Shown piece after piece: positions 15,627 through 21,423 of a stretch of DNA of 23,604 nt. Location of the stretch: assembly GCA_051880395.1 (NCBI GenBank), contig JBJENW010000048.1:1-23604 (forward strand). The letters are read 5' to 3'. Positions within the stretch are counted from its first letter, which is position 1. Every line of letters begins with the position of its first letter. The notes under the pieces were generated by a model. That model was not told where the DNA came from. It saw nothing but the letters and a program-made list of their open reading frames with translations, and searched no databases. The DNA comes from JBJENW01 sp051880395 (GTDB lineage: Bacteria > Bacillota > Clostridia > Lachnospirales > Lachnospiraceae). Both the position numbers and the translations under genes were made by a program.

Positions 15627-15944
15627 TTACACCATAAATCCATATCCATAGATGCCAACCCAGATCACAGTCGAAAGCAATGAAAGGAACGTACCCAGAT
15701 TTAAGAAGAAGCGAAATTTATCTTCTTCTTTGTATCCATTCACTGCCACGATCAATGCACTGACAGACAGAAACAGCGCAAGCAGACCCACACTTCCCAG
15801 ATAGACACTTCCGTTTCCCTTTTTTACAAACGACTGCTCGACTGCCAAGATCAGTGATGCCAGCGATACACCTGAAAGAACCGTTGCTGTAATTCCTTTT
15901 TTTGACTGTTTTTTTGCTGTGAATTTATAATTTCTTCTTGCCAT
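15627..15944 (-). CDS. Small three-helix membrane protein (possibly DUF6142)
   Basis: A 105-residue protein with a basic N-terminus (MARRNYKFTAKKQSKKG) and three hydrophobic segments at about 17-39, 45-71 and 79-105. It has no catalytic motif. It resembles a family of short Lachnospiraceae membrane proteins that I believe is catalogued as DUF6142; this is from memory and unverified. Its start overlaps the end of the VanZ-like gene by 20 bases, with no clear ribosome binding site, which suggests translational coupling. The M29 aminopeptidase follows after 13 bp, so the three genes are very probably one transcript. Function is unknown. Confidence 0.7.
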   Translation of the reverse strand: MARRNYKFTAKKQSKKGITATVLSGVSLASLILAVEQSFVKKGNGSVYLGSVGLLALFLSVSALIVAVNGYKEEDKFRFFLNLGTFLSLLSTVIWVGIYGYGFMV

Positions 15945-16392
15945 AATAACATTTTCGAACTGCCTGTATAATTTTAAAACACAGGTATCCCGCCAGACCT
16001 CCTAACGTATTCAATATAAGATCATCGACATCAAAACTACCCGTCTTCGAAATGAGCTGAATCACTTCCACCGACAAACTGAGTTCAAAGCTCAGCAACA
16101 CCGTATGAAACACATTTCTGCACCGGTATGACAAAATCGGAACCAATATACCAAATGGCATAAACGCCACCACATTTCCAACGATATTTAACATCATCGG
16201 TGCGATTCCAACGACATCCCGATACATCCAGAATCTTTGAATTTCACGAAACGGAATCAGATTATAATGATAGTCCGTCCCGAATTTCGTCCTTCCCAAA
16301 ATTTCTGCGAAAAATAAAAAATAGAAAAGCAAAATCAAATAAGCGATAAAAAAAAGAGCAAATATCCATTTCTTTTTTTGATTTTTTTTCAT
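15925..16392 (-). CDS. VanZ-like family membrane protein
   Basis: A 155-residue polytopic membrane protein with about four helices. Family features are the N-terminal helix ending in LFFAEILGRT, the NLIPFREIQRF segment after it, LNIVGNVVAFMPFGILVPIL in the middle, and the conserved acidic SVEVIQL...GSFDVDDLILNTLGG end. VanZ itself gives low-level teicoplanin resistance, but most VanZ-domain proteins are uncharacterised, so no drug resistance should be read from this. The ATG at 16392 has a GGAG only two bases away, unusually close, and overlaps the stop of a three-codon reading frame (ATGGAGCAATGA). It sits 18 bp after the 50-aa microprotein gene and overlaps the next gene by 20 bases. Confidence 0.85.
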   Translation of the reverse strand: MKKNQKKKWIFALFFIAYLILLFYFLFFAEILGRTKFGTDYHYNLIPFREIQRFWMYRDVVGIAPMMLNIVGNVVAFMPFGILVPILSYRCRNVFHTVLLSFELSLSVEVIQLISKTGSFDVDDLILNTLGGLAGYLCFKIIQAVRKCYYGKKKL

Positions 16393-16410
16393 TGCTCCAT
16401 ATTCTCGATT

Positions 16411-16563
16411 CTAAAAGGTGATGTTTGATTTCTCTTTGATCAGCTTTGCTCCACTGATGATCGTTAAGACACCACACACGGCACCCACAGCGATCATAAT
16501 GATTCCCATGATAATGTTCGTGACACCTGTATGTTTCATCACTTTATACACTTTTTCGTTCAT
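16411..16563 (-). CDS. 50-aa single-helix microprotein in the pyrE operon
   Basis: A short reading frame easily missed by length cut-offs. The predicted peptide is 50 residues: a short charged N-terminus (MNEKVYKVMKHTG), one long hydrophobic helix (about residues 14-40, rich in Ile, Gly, Val and Ala), and a basic tail (KLIKEKSNITF). It is supported by GGAGGG 6 bases before the ATG, an intact stop, and tight spacing: 32 bp after pyrE and 18 bp before the VanZ-like gene. It fills what would otherwise be a 200-bp gap in the operon. I recall similar small proteins beside pyrE in related genomes but cannot confirm this. The likely role is a membrane-inserted small subunit or regulator; function unknown. 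Confidence 0.75.
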   Translation of the reverse strand: MNEKVYKVMKHTGVTNIIMGIIMIAVGAVCGVLTIISGAKLIKEKSNITF

Positions 16564-16595
16564 GATTTCCCTCCGTTTCAAAAGATATCCCGTCT

Positions 16596-17273
16596 TTATT
16601 TTGCACCATATTCCTCATAATATTTGTCAATTGCTGTCTTGATCTGATCGTCGATCACAATTTTTCCGTTTCTCTCTTTATTGTAAAGATATTCTACCAC
16701 ATCATCCATGCTTACAATGGCATTTGCAGGGAATCCATACTTCTTTTGAATTTCATCTAATGCACATTTTTCACTCTCTAATCCGCGTTCCATACGATTC
16801 AGAGAAACCATAAGACCAATGATCTCTACATCGCCCTGTGCCTGAATGATCGGGAATGTCTCGGCAATGGATTTTCCGGAAGTCGTCACATCCTCAATGA
16901 TCACGACACGGTCACCGTCTTTGATCTCACTTCCCAGTAAAATACCAGTATCTCCATGGTCTTTGATCTCTTTTCGGTTGGAACAATAACGAATCTCTTT
17001 TCCGTACAAACGGCTGAATGCAATTGTTGTCGCCACGCTGAGCGGAATTCCCTTGTAAGCTGGTCCAAATAACACATCGAAATCGTCTCCATAGTGTTCA
17101 TGAATCGCTTTTGCATAGTATTCGCCTAATTTCTGCAGCTGTGTACCAGTCACATACGCGCCCGCATTCATAAAAAACGGAGATTTTCTACCGCTCTTTA
17201 ACGTAAATTCTCCGAATTTCAAGACATCACACTCTACCATAAAATCGATAAATTCCTGTTTGTACTGTTCCAT
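16596..17273 (-). CDS. pyrE: Orotate phosphoribosyltransferase
   Basis: A 225-residue enzyme that makes orotidine 5'-phosphate from orotate and PRPP in pyrimidine synthesis. It shows the N-terminal FTLKSGRKSPFFMNAGAY substrate loop, FGPAYKGIPL (PPi loop), the flexible RKEIKDHGDTG loop, and the PRPP-binding signature VVIIEDVTTSGKS (about residues 123-135). The frame extends 10 codons further upstream, but that extension covers the AGGAGG site, so the ATG at 17273 is chosen. It is the first gene of a probable five-gene operon and is driven by a good promoter in the divergent spacer shared with the ECF sigma gene. Confidence 0.96.
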   Translation of the reverse strand: MEQYKQEFIDFMVECDVLKFGEFTLKSGRKSPFFMNAGAYVTGTQLQKLGEYYAKAIHEHYGDDFDVLFGPAYKGIPLSVATTIAFSRLYGKEIRYCSNRKEIKDHGDTGILLGSEIKDGDRVVIIEDVTTSGKSIAETFPIIQAQGDVEIIGLMVSLNRMERGLESEKCALDEIQKKYGFPANAIVSMDDVVEYLYNKERNGKIVIDDQIKTAIDKYYEEYGAK

Positions 17274-17331
17274 TTTTTCAAATCCTCCTATAATAAACGG
17301 CAACTCTGCCGATTTCTTTCACATTTCTTTT

Positions 17332-17360
17332 ATACTACCATAATTTAAGGAAGTGCGCAA
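17332..17360 (-). promoter_or_regulatory. Predicted promoter of pyrE
   Basis: TTGCGC-N17-TAGTAT on the minus strand, 59 bases upstream of the pyrE ATG. Spacing is ideal. I see no PyrR-binding leader or attenuator in the short untranslated region. Confidence 0.6.
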
Positions 17361-17464
17361 TCGCTTTTGAATGTGTAAACAACAAAAATAAAGTAAAAAA
17401 AATGAGATGCACTAAACTTTGCTGCTCAATCGTGTTATCTTATGAAGGGAGGTTAAAAACGCAT

Positions 17465-17950
17465 ATGCTAAATTTACAAAAAGAAGAAGAATATACGCGC
17501 GTAGTCGAACAGTTTTCCGACATGATCTTTCGCATTGCTTACCAGAACCTGTTTCAAAAACACGACGCGGAGGATGTGGTACAAGATGTTTTTTTGAAAC
17601 TTTTAAAATGCAAAAAAATATTTCAAGACGAAGAACACTTAAAATCCTGGCTGATTCGCGTGACGATCAATCAATGTCTGGATTACAAAAGAAGTAAGTT
17701 TTATCAGACAACGGTTTCCCTGGAAGATTTCGATGTTCCCTATGAACCGCAGGAACGCTGCCTGCTCGAAGAATTGTCTCAGCTTCCGGCGGACGAGAGA
17801 AACATCCTGTATCTTTATTATTATGAGGGATACACCATCAAAGAGATCGCAAAAATTCTTGGGAAACTACAAAACACTGTCAATTCGAAATTGACAAGAA
17901 GCAGAAAAAAATTGAGAAAAATAATGGAGGCGGATTATGGATTACAATGA
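17465..17950 (+). CDS. ECF-type RNA polymerase sigma factor
   Basis: A 161-residue sigma-70 family protein with only regions 2 and 4. Region 2 is at about 18-60 (DMIFRIAYQNLF, then DAEDVVQDVFLKLL), which opens the -10 and binds core polymerase. Region 4 is at about 105-155 (LPADERNILYLYYYEGYT, IKEIAKILG, then NTVNSKLTRSRKKL), the -35-binding helix-turn-helix. Usual members read NTVKSRLxRAR, so the NSK/TRSR variant may shift promoter choice. The frame is open 21 codons further upstream, but the ATG at 17465 fits the family's length and has AAGGGAGG before it at a longish spacing of 12 bases. It overlaps the next gene by 14 bases, so it is translationally coupled to its membrane partner. Confidence 0.9.
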   Translation: MLNLQKEEEYTRVVEQFSDMIFRIAYQNLFQKHDAEDVVQDVFLKLLKCKKIFQDEEHLKSWLIRVTINQCLDYKRSKFYQTTVSLEDFDVPYEPQERCLLEELSQLPADERNILYLYYYEGYTIKEIAKILGKLQNTVNSKLTRSRKKLRKIMEADYGLQ

Positions 17951-18860
17951 AAAATTATATAAACAGACACTCGATAAACTGACTCTGGACGATGCCGAAA
18001 AAGAAAAAGCCAAACGCTTATTTACCACCGCAGATTCCAAAAACAACCCTGCTAAAATCACGAAATTTTTGAAACCTGCGATCGCTGTGGCCTGTGCAAT
18101 TGCCATTCTCATAACAAGCAGTGCTTTCATACCGAATTTTCCGAATGCATGGTTCCATACATTCACTGGAAAAAAATCCAATGAAAATTCGTGCACACTC
18201 ACCGTTTATGCGCAGGAGCTTACCAAGAATGAACGCGTATCACTAAAAAATTTTTCCTCTATTCATCACTATGGTGGTCTGCTCGATCGTGAAAACAAGC
18301 TTCAAACGTTCGATTGCGAATTTCCTGTAACATGTAAGGGGAAAAATATCAAAACAATTACCTATTCTATCGACGGACCTGCTTATTTTGAGAATCGTTA
18401 TCCAGAAGGCCATTCTATCCTGACAGACGGAATCAATGCCGACCTTCCGGATACTCTAAAAAAACAGATAGAAGAAGATAAACCTTACCACGACTTTTCC
18501 GATTTTTATGAAAATAAAAAACGTCTAGAAAATGAATATCGTCAATACCAATCATTTACTGTAAACTACCAAAAGCAGCATGGCGATTGCAATGATATCA
18601 GTATTGAAGTTCGATCTGATCTATTAGACACAGAAAAAAAACAACTATTTTCCAAAAAGTATGATGCGCTCTTTGATCGTATCATGACCATTAATGATCA
18701 GAAACAAATGATTGATTTTCTTCTCGAAGATCTTGTCATCACCTGCACAATTACTTTTGATGACGGTTCCATCGAGGAAAAACAAATTTCCTTAGAAAGC
18801 GAAATTGACGATGAAGATCCAGATTACGAAAGCCTAAGCCCTCTTTTTCGCTTGAAATAA
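17937..18860 (+). CDS. Putative membrane anti-sigma / sensor partner of the ECF sigma factor
   Basis: A 307-residue single-pass membrane protein. The N-terminal cytoplasmic part (about 1-45, charged, with DAEKEKAKRLF) would bind the sigma factor. The helix at about 46-66 (PAIAVACAIAILITSSAFI) crosses the membrane, and a large acidic extracytoplasmic domain follows. Pieces such as TITYSIDGPAYFE recall the DUF4179-type outer domains found next to ECF sigma factors in Clostridia. It has no zinc-binding HxxxCxxC anti-sigma motif. Its gene overlaps the sigma gene by 14 bases and ends just before a strong terminator, so the pair is a closed two-gene unit. The role as anti-sigma factor is inferred from topology and context, and the signal is unknown. 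Confidence 0.7.
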   Translation: MDYNEKLYKQTLDKLTLDDAEKEKAKRLFTTADSKNNPAKITKFLKPAIAVACAIAILITSSAFIPNFPNAWFHTFTGKKSNENSCTLTVYAQELTKNERVSLKNFSSIHHYGGLLDRENKLQTFDCEFPVTCKGKNIKTITYSIDGPAYFENRYPEGHSILTDGINADLPDTLKKQIEEDKPYHDFSDFYENKKRLENEYRQYQSFTVNYQKQHGDCNDISIEVRSDLLDTEKKQLFSKKYDALFDRIMTINDQKQMIDFLLEDLVITCTITFDDGSIEEKQISLESEIDDEDPDYESLSPLFRLK

Positions 18861-18869
18861 CCAAATGTG

Positions 18870-18909
18870 CGTTTGACCAAAGATTGAATTCTTTGGTCAA
18901 ACGTTTTTT
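18870..18909 (+). terminator. Rho-independent terminator of the ECF sigma unit
   Basis: A perfect 13-bp stem (CGTTTGACCAAAG / CTTTGGTCAAACG), an 8-base loop and six Ts on the plus strand. No T-run exists in the other direction. Its end touches the stop codon of the convergent FMN-binding gene. Confidence 0.92.
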
Positions 18910-19344
18910 AAGATGCTTTTTTCACTGCATTTTCAATCGCCTTTTTTATCACTTTACTCGAATTCGTTGCTCCACTGACAGCATCTACATCCAAACGCTG
19001 TTTTTCCTTCACCGCATCTGCCATCTGCTCTGCCGGTTTTCCGCGTTCATTTCTATGCTCTAAAATACGGATCGAACGGATTTTATTCTTCTGGATTTCC
19101 ACTGCCACTTTCGCATAGATATATCCGACATCGCAGTCCCCTTCATATATGCCATCTGAAGCATTTTTCGTTCCTGCCCTTTTATCGTATGGCAAAACAC
19201 GATCAACGCAATCAAGAGAATCACACTGCCGATTCCTGTCAGATTCACCCAGATATCCCGATTTTTCCACACTGGGAAAACAACAATCAGATGTAGCACA
19301 CAAAACACTATGATACACACACTCAATGGGTTATGCAATTTCAT
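18908..19344 (-). pseudogene. FMN-binding domain membrane protein, one-base frameshift
   Basis: Two overlapping frames together make one recognisable protein. The first frame, from the ATG at 19344, gives two membrane helices (about residues 5-26 and 30-54) ending in TIKGQERK. The second frame gives an FMN-binding domain: DGIYEGDCDVGYIYAKVAVE, ILEHRNERGKPAEQM and DVDAVSGATNSSKVI, where the Thr of SGAT is the flavin attachment position in related proteins. Adding one base to the A5 run (19164-19168 on this strand's complement) joins them into 145 residues, a normal layout for this family. The ATG overlaps the flavodoxin-family stop as TGATG. Explanations are a true mutation, slippage at the A-run, or a sequencing error. 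The protein probably moves electrons to or from a flavin at the membrane. Confidence 0.8.
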
Positions 19345-19913
19345 CAAACAACGATCATCCAGCCTTCGATTTTTTTCTTTTTCCTTTCGGAAAGTGCTCC
19401 CTTATTCAACCCTGTCCAGGTACATTTCCCACCAAATGTCATACCGGCTGTTTTGAAAAACTCCTTCATGCTGCGAATCGCACCGGTCGTCTGCCCGAAA
19501 ATTGCAGAAAACGGAGCCTGTGTATTACAGGCAGTCAGCAGATAATACTTCTGTTTTTTTGACAATCGTGGTTTCGAAAATGTCTTTGTCTCCTCCATCA
19601 CCACACCATTTAACCGGTCAAACAAATTTTTTACTGCTGCCGGCACATTCGCCCAGTAAACCGGAGCCGCCAAGACCACAATATCACATTTTTTCAACAG
19701 ATCCGCAATCTCCTGGATGTCATCTTTGATCACACAGACCTGCGTTTTCATGCAGGTCCGGCAGCCGTTGCAAAAAGCGATATTTTTCTCATATAAATAC
19801 ACCTCATCCACCTGCCAGCCGCTCTTTTTCGCTACATTCACTGCATATTGTAACATCGTTCCCGTCGCCCCTTTTTTATGCGGGCCGCCGAAAATCGCAA
19901 GCATTCGTTTCAT
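19344..19913 (-). CDS. Flavodoxin-family NAD(P)H-dependent oxidoreductase
   Basis: A 189-residue flavodoxin-fold protein. The N-terminal phosphate-binding loop is GGPHKKGATGTM (residues 9-20), followed by the middle PVYWANVPAAVKNLFDRL stretch that surrounds the flavin ring. Between them is a four-cysteine motif, Cys48-x2-Cys51-x2-Cys54-x5-Cys60, which fits the CX2CX2CX4-7C pattern of iron-sulfur flavoproteins (Isf), although many simple FMN reductases have a similar motif without a cluster. It probably reduces quinones or other small electrophiles, using FMN. It is the second gene of the TetR operon, 12 bp after the regulator, and its stop codon overlaps the start of the FMN-binding gene (TGATG), indicating coupled translation. 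Confidence 0.85.
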   Translation of the reverse strand: MKRMLAIFGGPHKKGATGTMLQYAVNVAKKSGWQVDEVYLYEKNIAFCNGCRTCMKTQVCVIKDDIQEIADLLKKCDIVVLAAPVYWANVPAAVKNLFDRLNGVVMEETKTFSKPRLSKKQKYYLLTACNTQAPFSAIFGQTTGAIRSMKEFFKTAGMTFGGKCTWTGLNKGALSERKKKKIEGWMIVV

Positions 19914-19925
19914 AACCGCTTCCTC

Positions 19926-20558
19926 CTATCTCACTTCGATTGCACGATAAAATAACGCAAATCCATCGCTTAAAAACTCTGTCTTCGTCTTTTTTATCTC
20001 CTGATTCAGATACGCCTCCTTCTTCTCTGCAAGCTGAATCAATCCGACCATCATCCCCCAAAAAGAAAAGATCGTCGGTAAAACATCCAGATCCGAGCGA
20101 ATTTCCCCGCGCTCCATGCCTTCCTCGATAAACTTCGTCAAAAGCGTATTGATGCGTTCTCCGACTTGAAATGTCTCCTTTTCTTCCGGCAAAAAATCTG
20201 TCGTTGAAAAATCAATATTGATATTGTCTAACGCCATCTGAAAATAAAGCGGATACTCGCTCTGATACTTCACCAACGACCACGCGATCGCCTGATACCG
20301 CTCTTTCGTACTGTTGTTCTGTGCAATCGCCTGTTCAATGTAATCATATAATTTCTGCATACTCTCTAATACCAATACACCGATCAATTCCTCTTTATTT
20401 TTAAAATACACATACAATGTCGCTTTACTGTATCCCGCTTTCGCCGCAATCTCGCTCATGGATGTCTGCTCGATTCCCTTTTCAAAGAATAGCTGTTCTG
20501 CCGCTTCTGCAATGTGTTTTCGGTGGACGCTTTGCGGTTCTTTTTTTCTTCTTGCCAT
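19926..20558 (-). CDS. TetR/AcrR family transcriptional regulator
   Basis: A 210-residue repressor-type regulator. The N-terminal helix-turn-helix domain is clear (about residues 10-58: AAEQLFFEKGIEQTSMSEIA, then AGYSKATLYVYFKNKEEL); the remaining part is the helical ligand-binding and dimer domain. It is the first gene of an operon with the flavodoxin-family and FMN-binding genes. Directly upstream is a full-consensus SigA promoter whose -10 overlaps a 10-bp perfect dyad, which is strong support for autoregulation. The inducer is unknown; the partner genes suggest a quinone, nitro compound or other redox-active molecule (inference). GGTGAG lies a few bases before the ATG. Confidence 0.92.
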   Translation of the reverse strand: MARRKKEPQSVHRKHIAEAAEQLFFEKGIEQTSMSEIAAKAGYSKATLYVYFKNKEELIGVLVLESMQKLYDYIEQAIAQNNSTKERYQAIAWSLVKYQSEYPLYFQMALDNINIDFSTTDFLPEEKETFQVGERINTLLTKFIEEGMERGEIRSDLDVLPTIFSFWGMMVGLIQLAEKKEAYLNQEIKKTKTEFLSDGFALFYRAIEVR

Positions 20559-20580
20559 TTGCTCACCTTCTTTTTTAAAT

Positions 20581-20603
20581 TAATTAAACCATCGGTTTAA
20601 TTA
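20581..20603. promoter_or_regulatory. Probable TetR operator
   Basis: TAATTAAACC-ATC-GGTTTAATTA is a perfect 10-bp inverted repeat with a 3-base centre. It overlaps the -10 box of the promoter for the TetR gene and lies 22 bases before its ATG. Size and placement fit a TetR-dimer site that blocks the promoter. Confidence 0.75.
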
Positions 20604-20628
20604 TAGGATCGTATTTTGTTTTTGTCAA
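20600..20628 (-). promoter_or_regulatory. Full-consensus SigA promoter of the TetR operon
   Basis: TTGACA-N17-TATAAT on the minus strand, a perfect match in both boxes and spacing. Such a strong promoter is typically held in check, here probably by the operator on its -10. A second TTGACA lies 13 bases further upstream. Confidence 0.88.
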
Positions 20629-20652
20629 GTATTACTGTCAAGTTTCTTTTTT

Positions 20653-20670
20653 GCAACTATTTTTAGTTGC
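20653..20670. promoter_or_regulatory. Inverted repeat at the hicAB promoter
   Basis: GCAACTA-TTTT-TAGTTGC is a 7-bp perfect dyad that overlaps the -35 of the hicA promoter. HicB antitoxins with a DNA-binding tail repress their own operon, so this is a candidate operator. Confidence 0.45.
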
Positions 20671-20695
20671 GTTTTGTCGCTATATTTTATATAAT
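20667..20695 (+). promoter_or_regulatory. Predicted promoter of hicAB
   Basis: TTGCGT-N17-TATAAT on the plus strand, 24 bases before the hicA ATG. The -10 is perfect and the spacing ideal. Together with the divergent TetR promoter it fills the 160-bp gap. Confidence 0.75.
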
Positions 20696-20718
20696 ATTTT
20701 ATATGGAGGATACTATCT

Positions 20719-20973
20719 ATGGGACAAAAAGAAAAACTCATTCAAAGACTAAAATCAAAACCAAAAGATTTCACTTTTGATGATGCAGAAACACTACTCA
20801 ATTATCTAGACTATGTACGTTCAAACAAAGGAAAAACAAGTGGCTCCCGCGTCATCTTCACAAGCGAAAATCACGGAAACATCTTACTCCACAAACCGCA
20901 TCCACAAAAGGAATTGAAATCCTACCAGATCAAGCAATTGATAGATATATTAGAACAGGAGGGACTTATATGA
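20719..20973 (+). CDS. hicA: HicA-family toxin (GSR variant)
   Basis: An 84-residue protein with the small dsRBD-like HicA fold: MGQKEKLIQRLKSKPKDFTF helix region, DDAETLLNYLDY, then the strand KGKTSGSRVIFTSE, and NILLHKPHPQKELKSYQIKQ with the C-terminal helix. Canonical HicA enzymes are mRNA-cleaving toxins whose catalytic His lies in a GSH motif. Here that position is Arg44 (GSR), while histidines at 58 and 61 (LLHKPHP) remain. I recall this GSR form as common in gut Clostridia. GGAGGA sits 8 bases before the ATG. It overlaps hicB as ATGA, the typical toxin-first order for this system. RNase activity is unproven for this form. Confidence 0.82.
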   Translation: MGQKEKLIQRLKSKPKDFTFDDAETLLNYLDYVRSNKGKTSGSRVIFTSENHGNILLHKPHPQKELKSYQIKQLIDILEQEGLI

Positions 20974-21320
20974 ATAACACGATTCAATATAAAGGATACA
21001 TCGGCAGCGTCGAATTTTCAGAAGAAGATGGTATTTTTTTTGGCAAAGTCATGGGGATTCGCTCCTTAATCTCCTACGAAGGCGAAACCGCCAAGGAACT
21101 ATTAGATGATTTTCACGGTGCCATTGATGACTATCTTGAGACTTGCAAAGCAGAAGGAAAAGAACCGGAAATTGCATATAAAGGCAGCTTCAACGTTCGA
21201 ATTTCTCCAGAACTGCACAAACGTCTGGTGATCTATACCACCGCTCATCAGATTTCATTAAACAAGTACATTGAAAAAATTTTGGAAAACTCCCCGGCTG
21301 CACAAACAGAAATAAAATAA
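20970..21320 (+). CDS. hicB: HicB-family antitoxin
   Basis: A 116-residue antitoxin. The N-terminal HicB domain (about 1-65: YKGYIGSVEFSEEDGIFFGK, then DFHGAIDDYLETCKAEGKEP) has the degenerate RNase H-like fold that binds the toxin. The C-terminal part (about 72-108: GSFNVRISPELHKRLVIYTT, then SLNKYIEKIL) is a ribbon-helix-helix DNA-binding domain, so it can also repress its own promoter. Its start overlaps the hicA stop (ATGA), which couples translation. The RNA is ended by the hairpin that follows. Identity is secure. Confidence 0.9.
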   Translation: MNNTIQYKGYIGSVEFSEEDGIFFGKVMGIRSLISYEGETAKELLDDFHGAIDDYLETCKAEGKEPEIAYKGSFNVRISPELHKRLVIYTTAHQISLNKYIEKILENSPAAQTEIK

Positions 21321-21357
21321 AAAAAGAGAGGGGACGTCATGCCTCTCTCCTTTTTTT
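21321..21357. terminator. Bidirectional terminator between hicB and the GTPase gene
   Basis: GAGAGG / CCTCTC stem (extended by an A-T pair) with a 10-base loop, an A-run before and seven Ts after it. It sits 5 bases after the hicB stop and about 65 bases after the end of the convergent GTPase gene. Confidence 0.7.
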
Positions 21358-21423
21358 CAAATTCTTTTTCTTTAGTATAACCGTTTCTCTATTTTCGAGC
21401 AACTGTCTTCTGCTTTGTATTTT

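Noticed and set aside
15614..15658. Upstream start (15658) for the M29 aminopeptidase
   Set aside because: It would overlap the preceding membrane protein gene, while a strong AAGGAGG serves the ATG at 15613.
17402..17464. Self-recognised ECF promoter (AAAC ... CGT) before the sigma gene
   Set aside because: AAAC and CGT are separated by only 13 bases, shorter than the usual 16 or so, and the start of transcription would fall on the ribosome binding site.
20623..20641. Repeated TTGACA (13-bp step) as an iterated protein-binding array
   Set aside because: Only two copies exist and one is the -35 box itself; coincidence is the simpler explanation.
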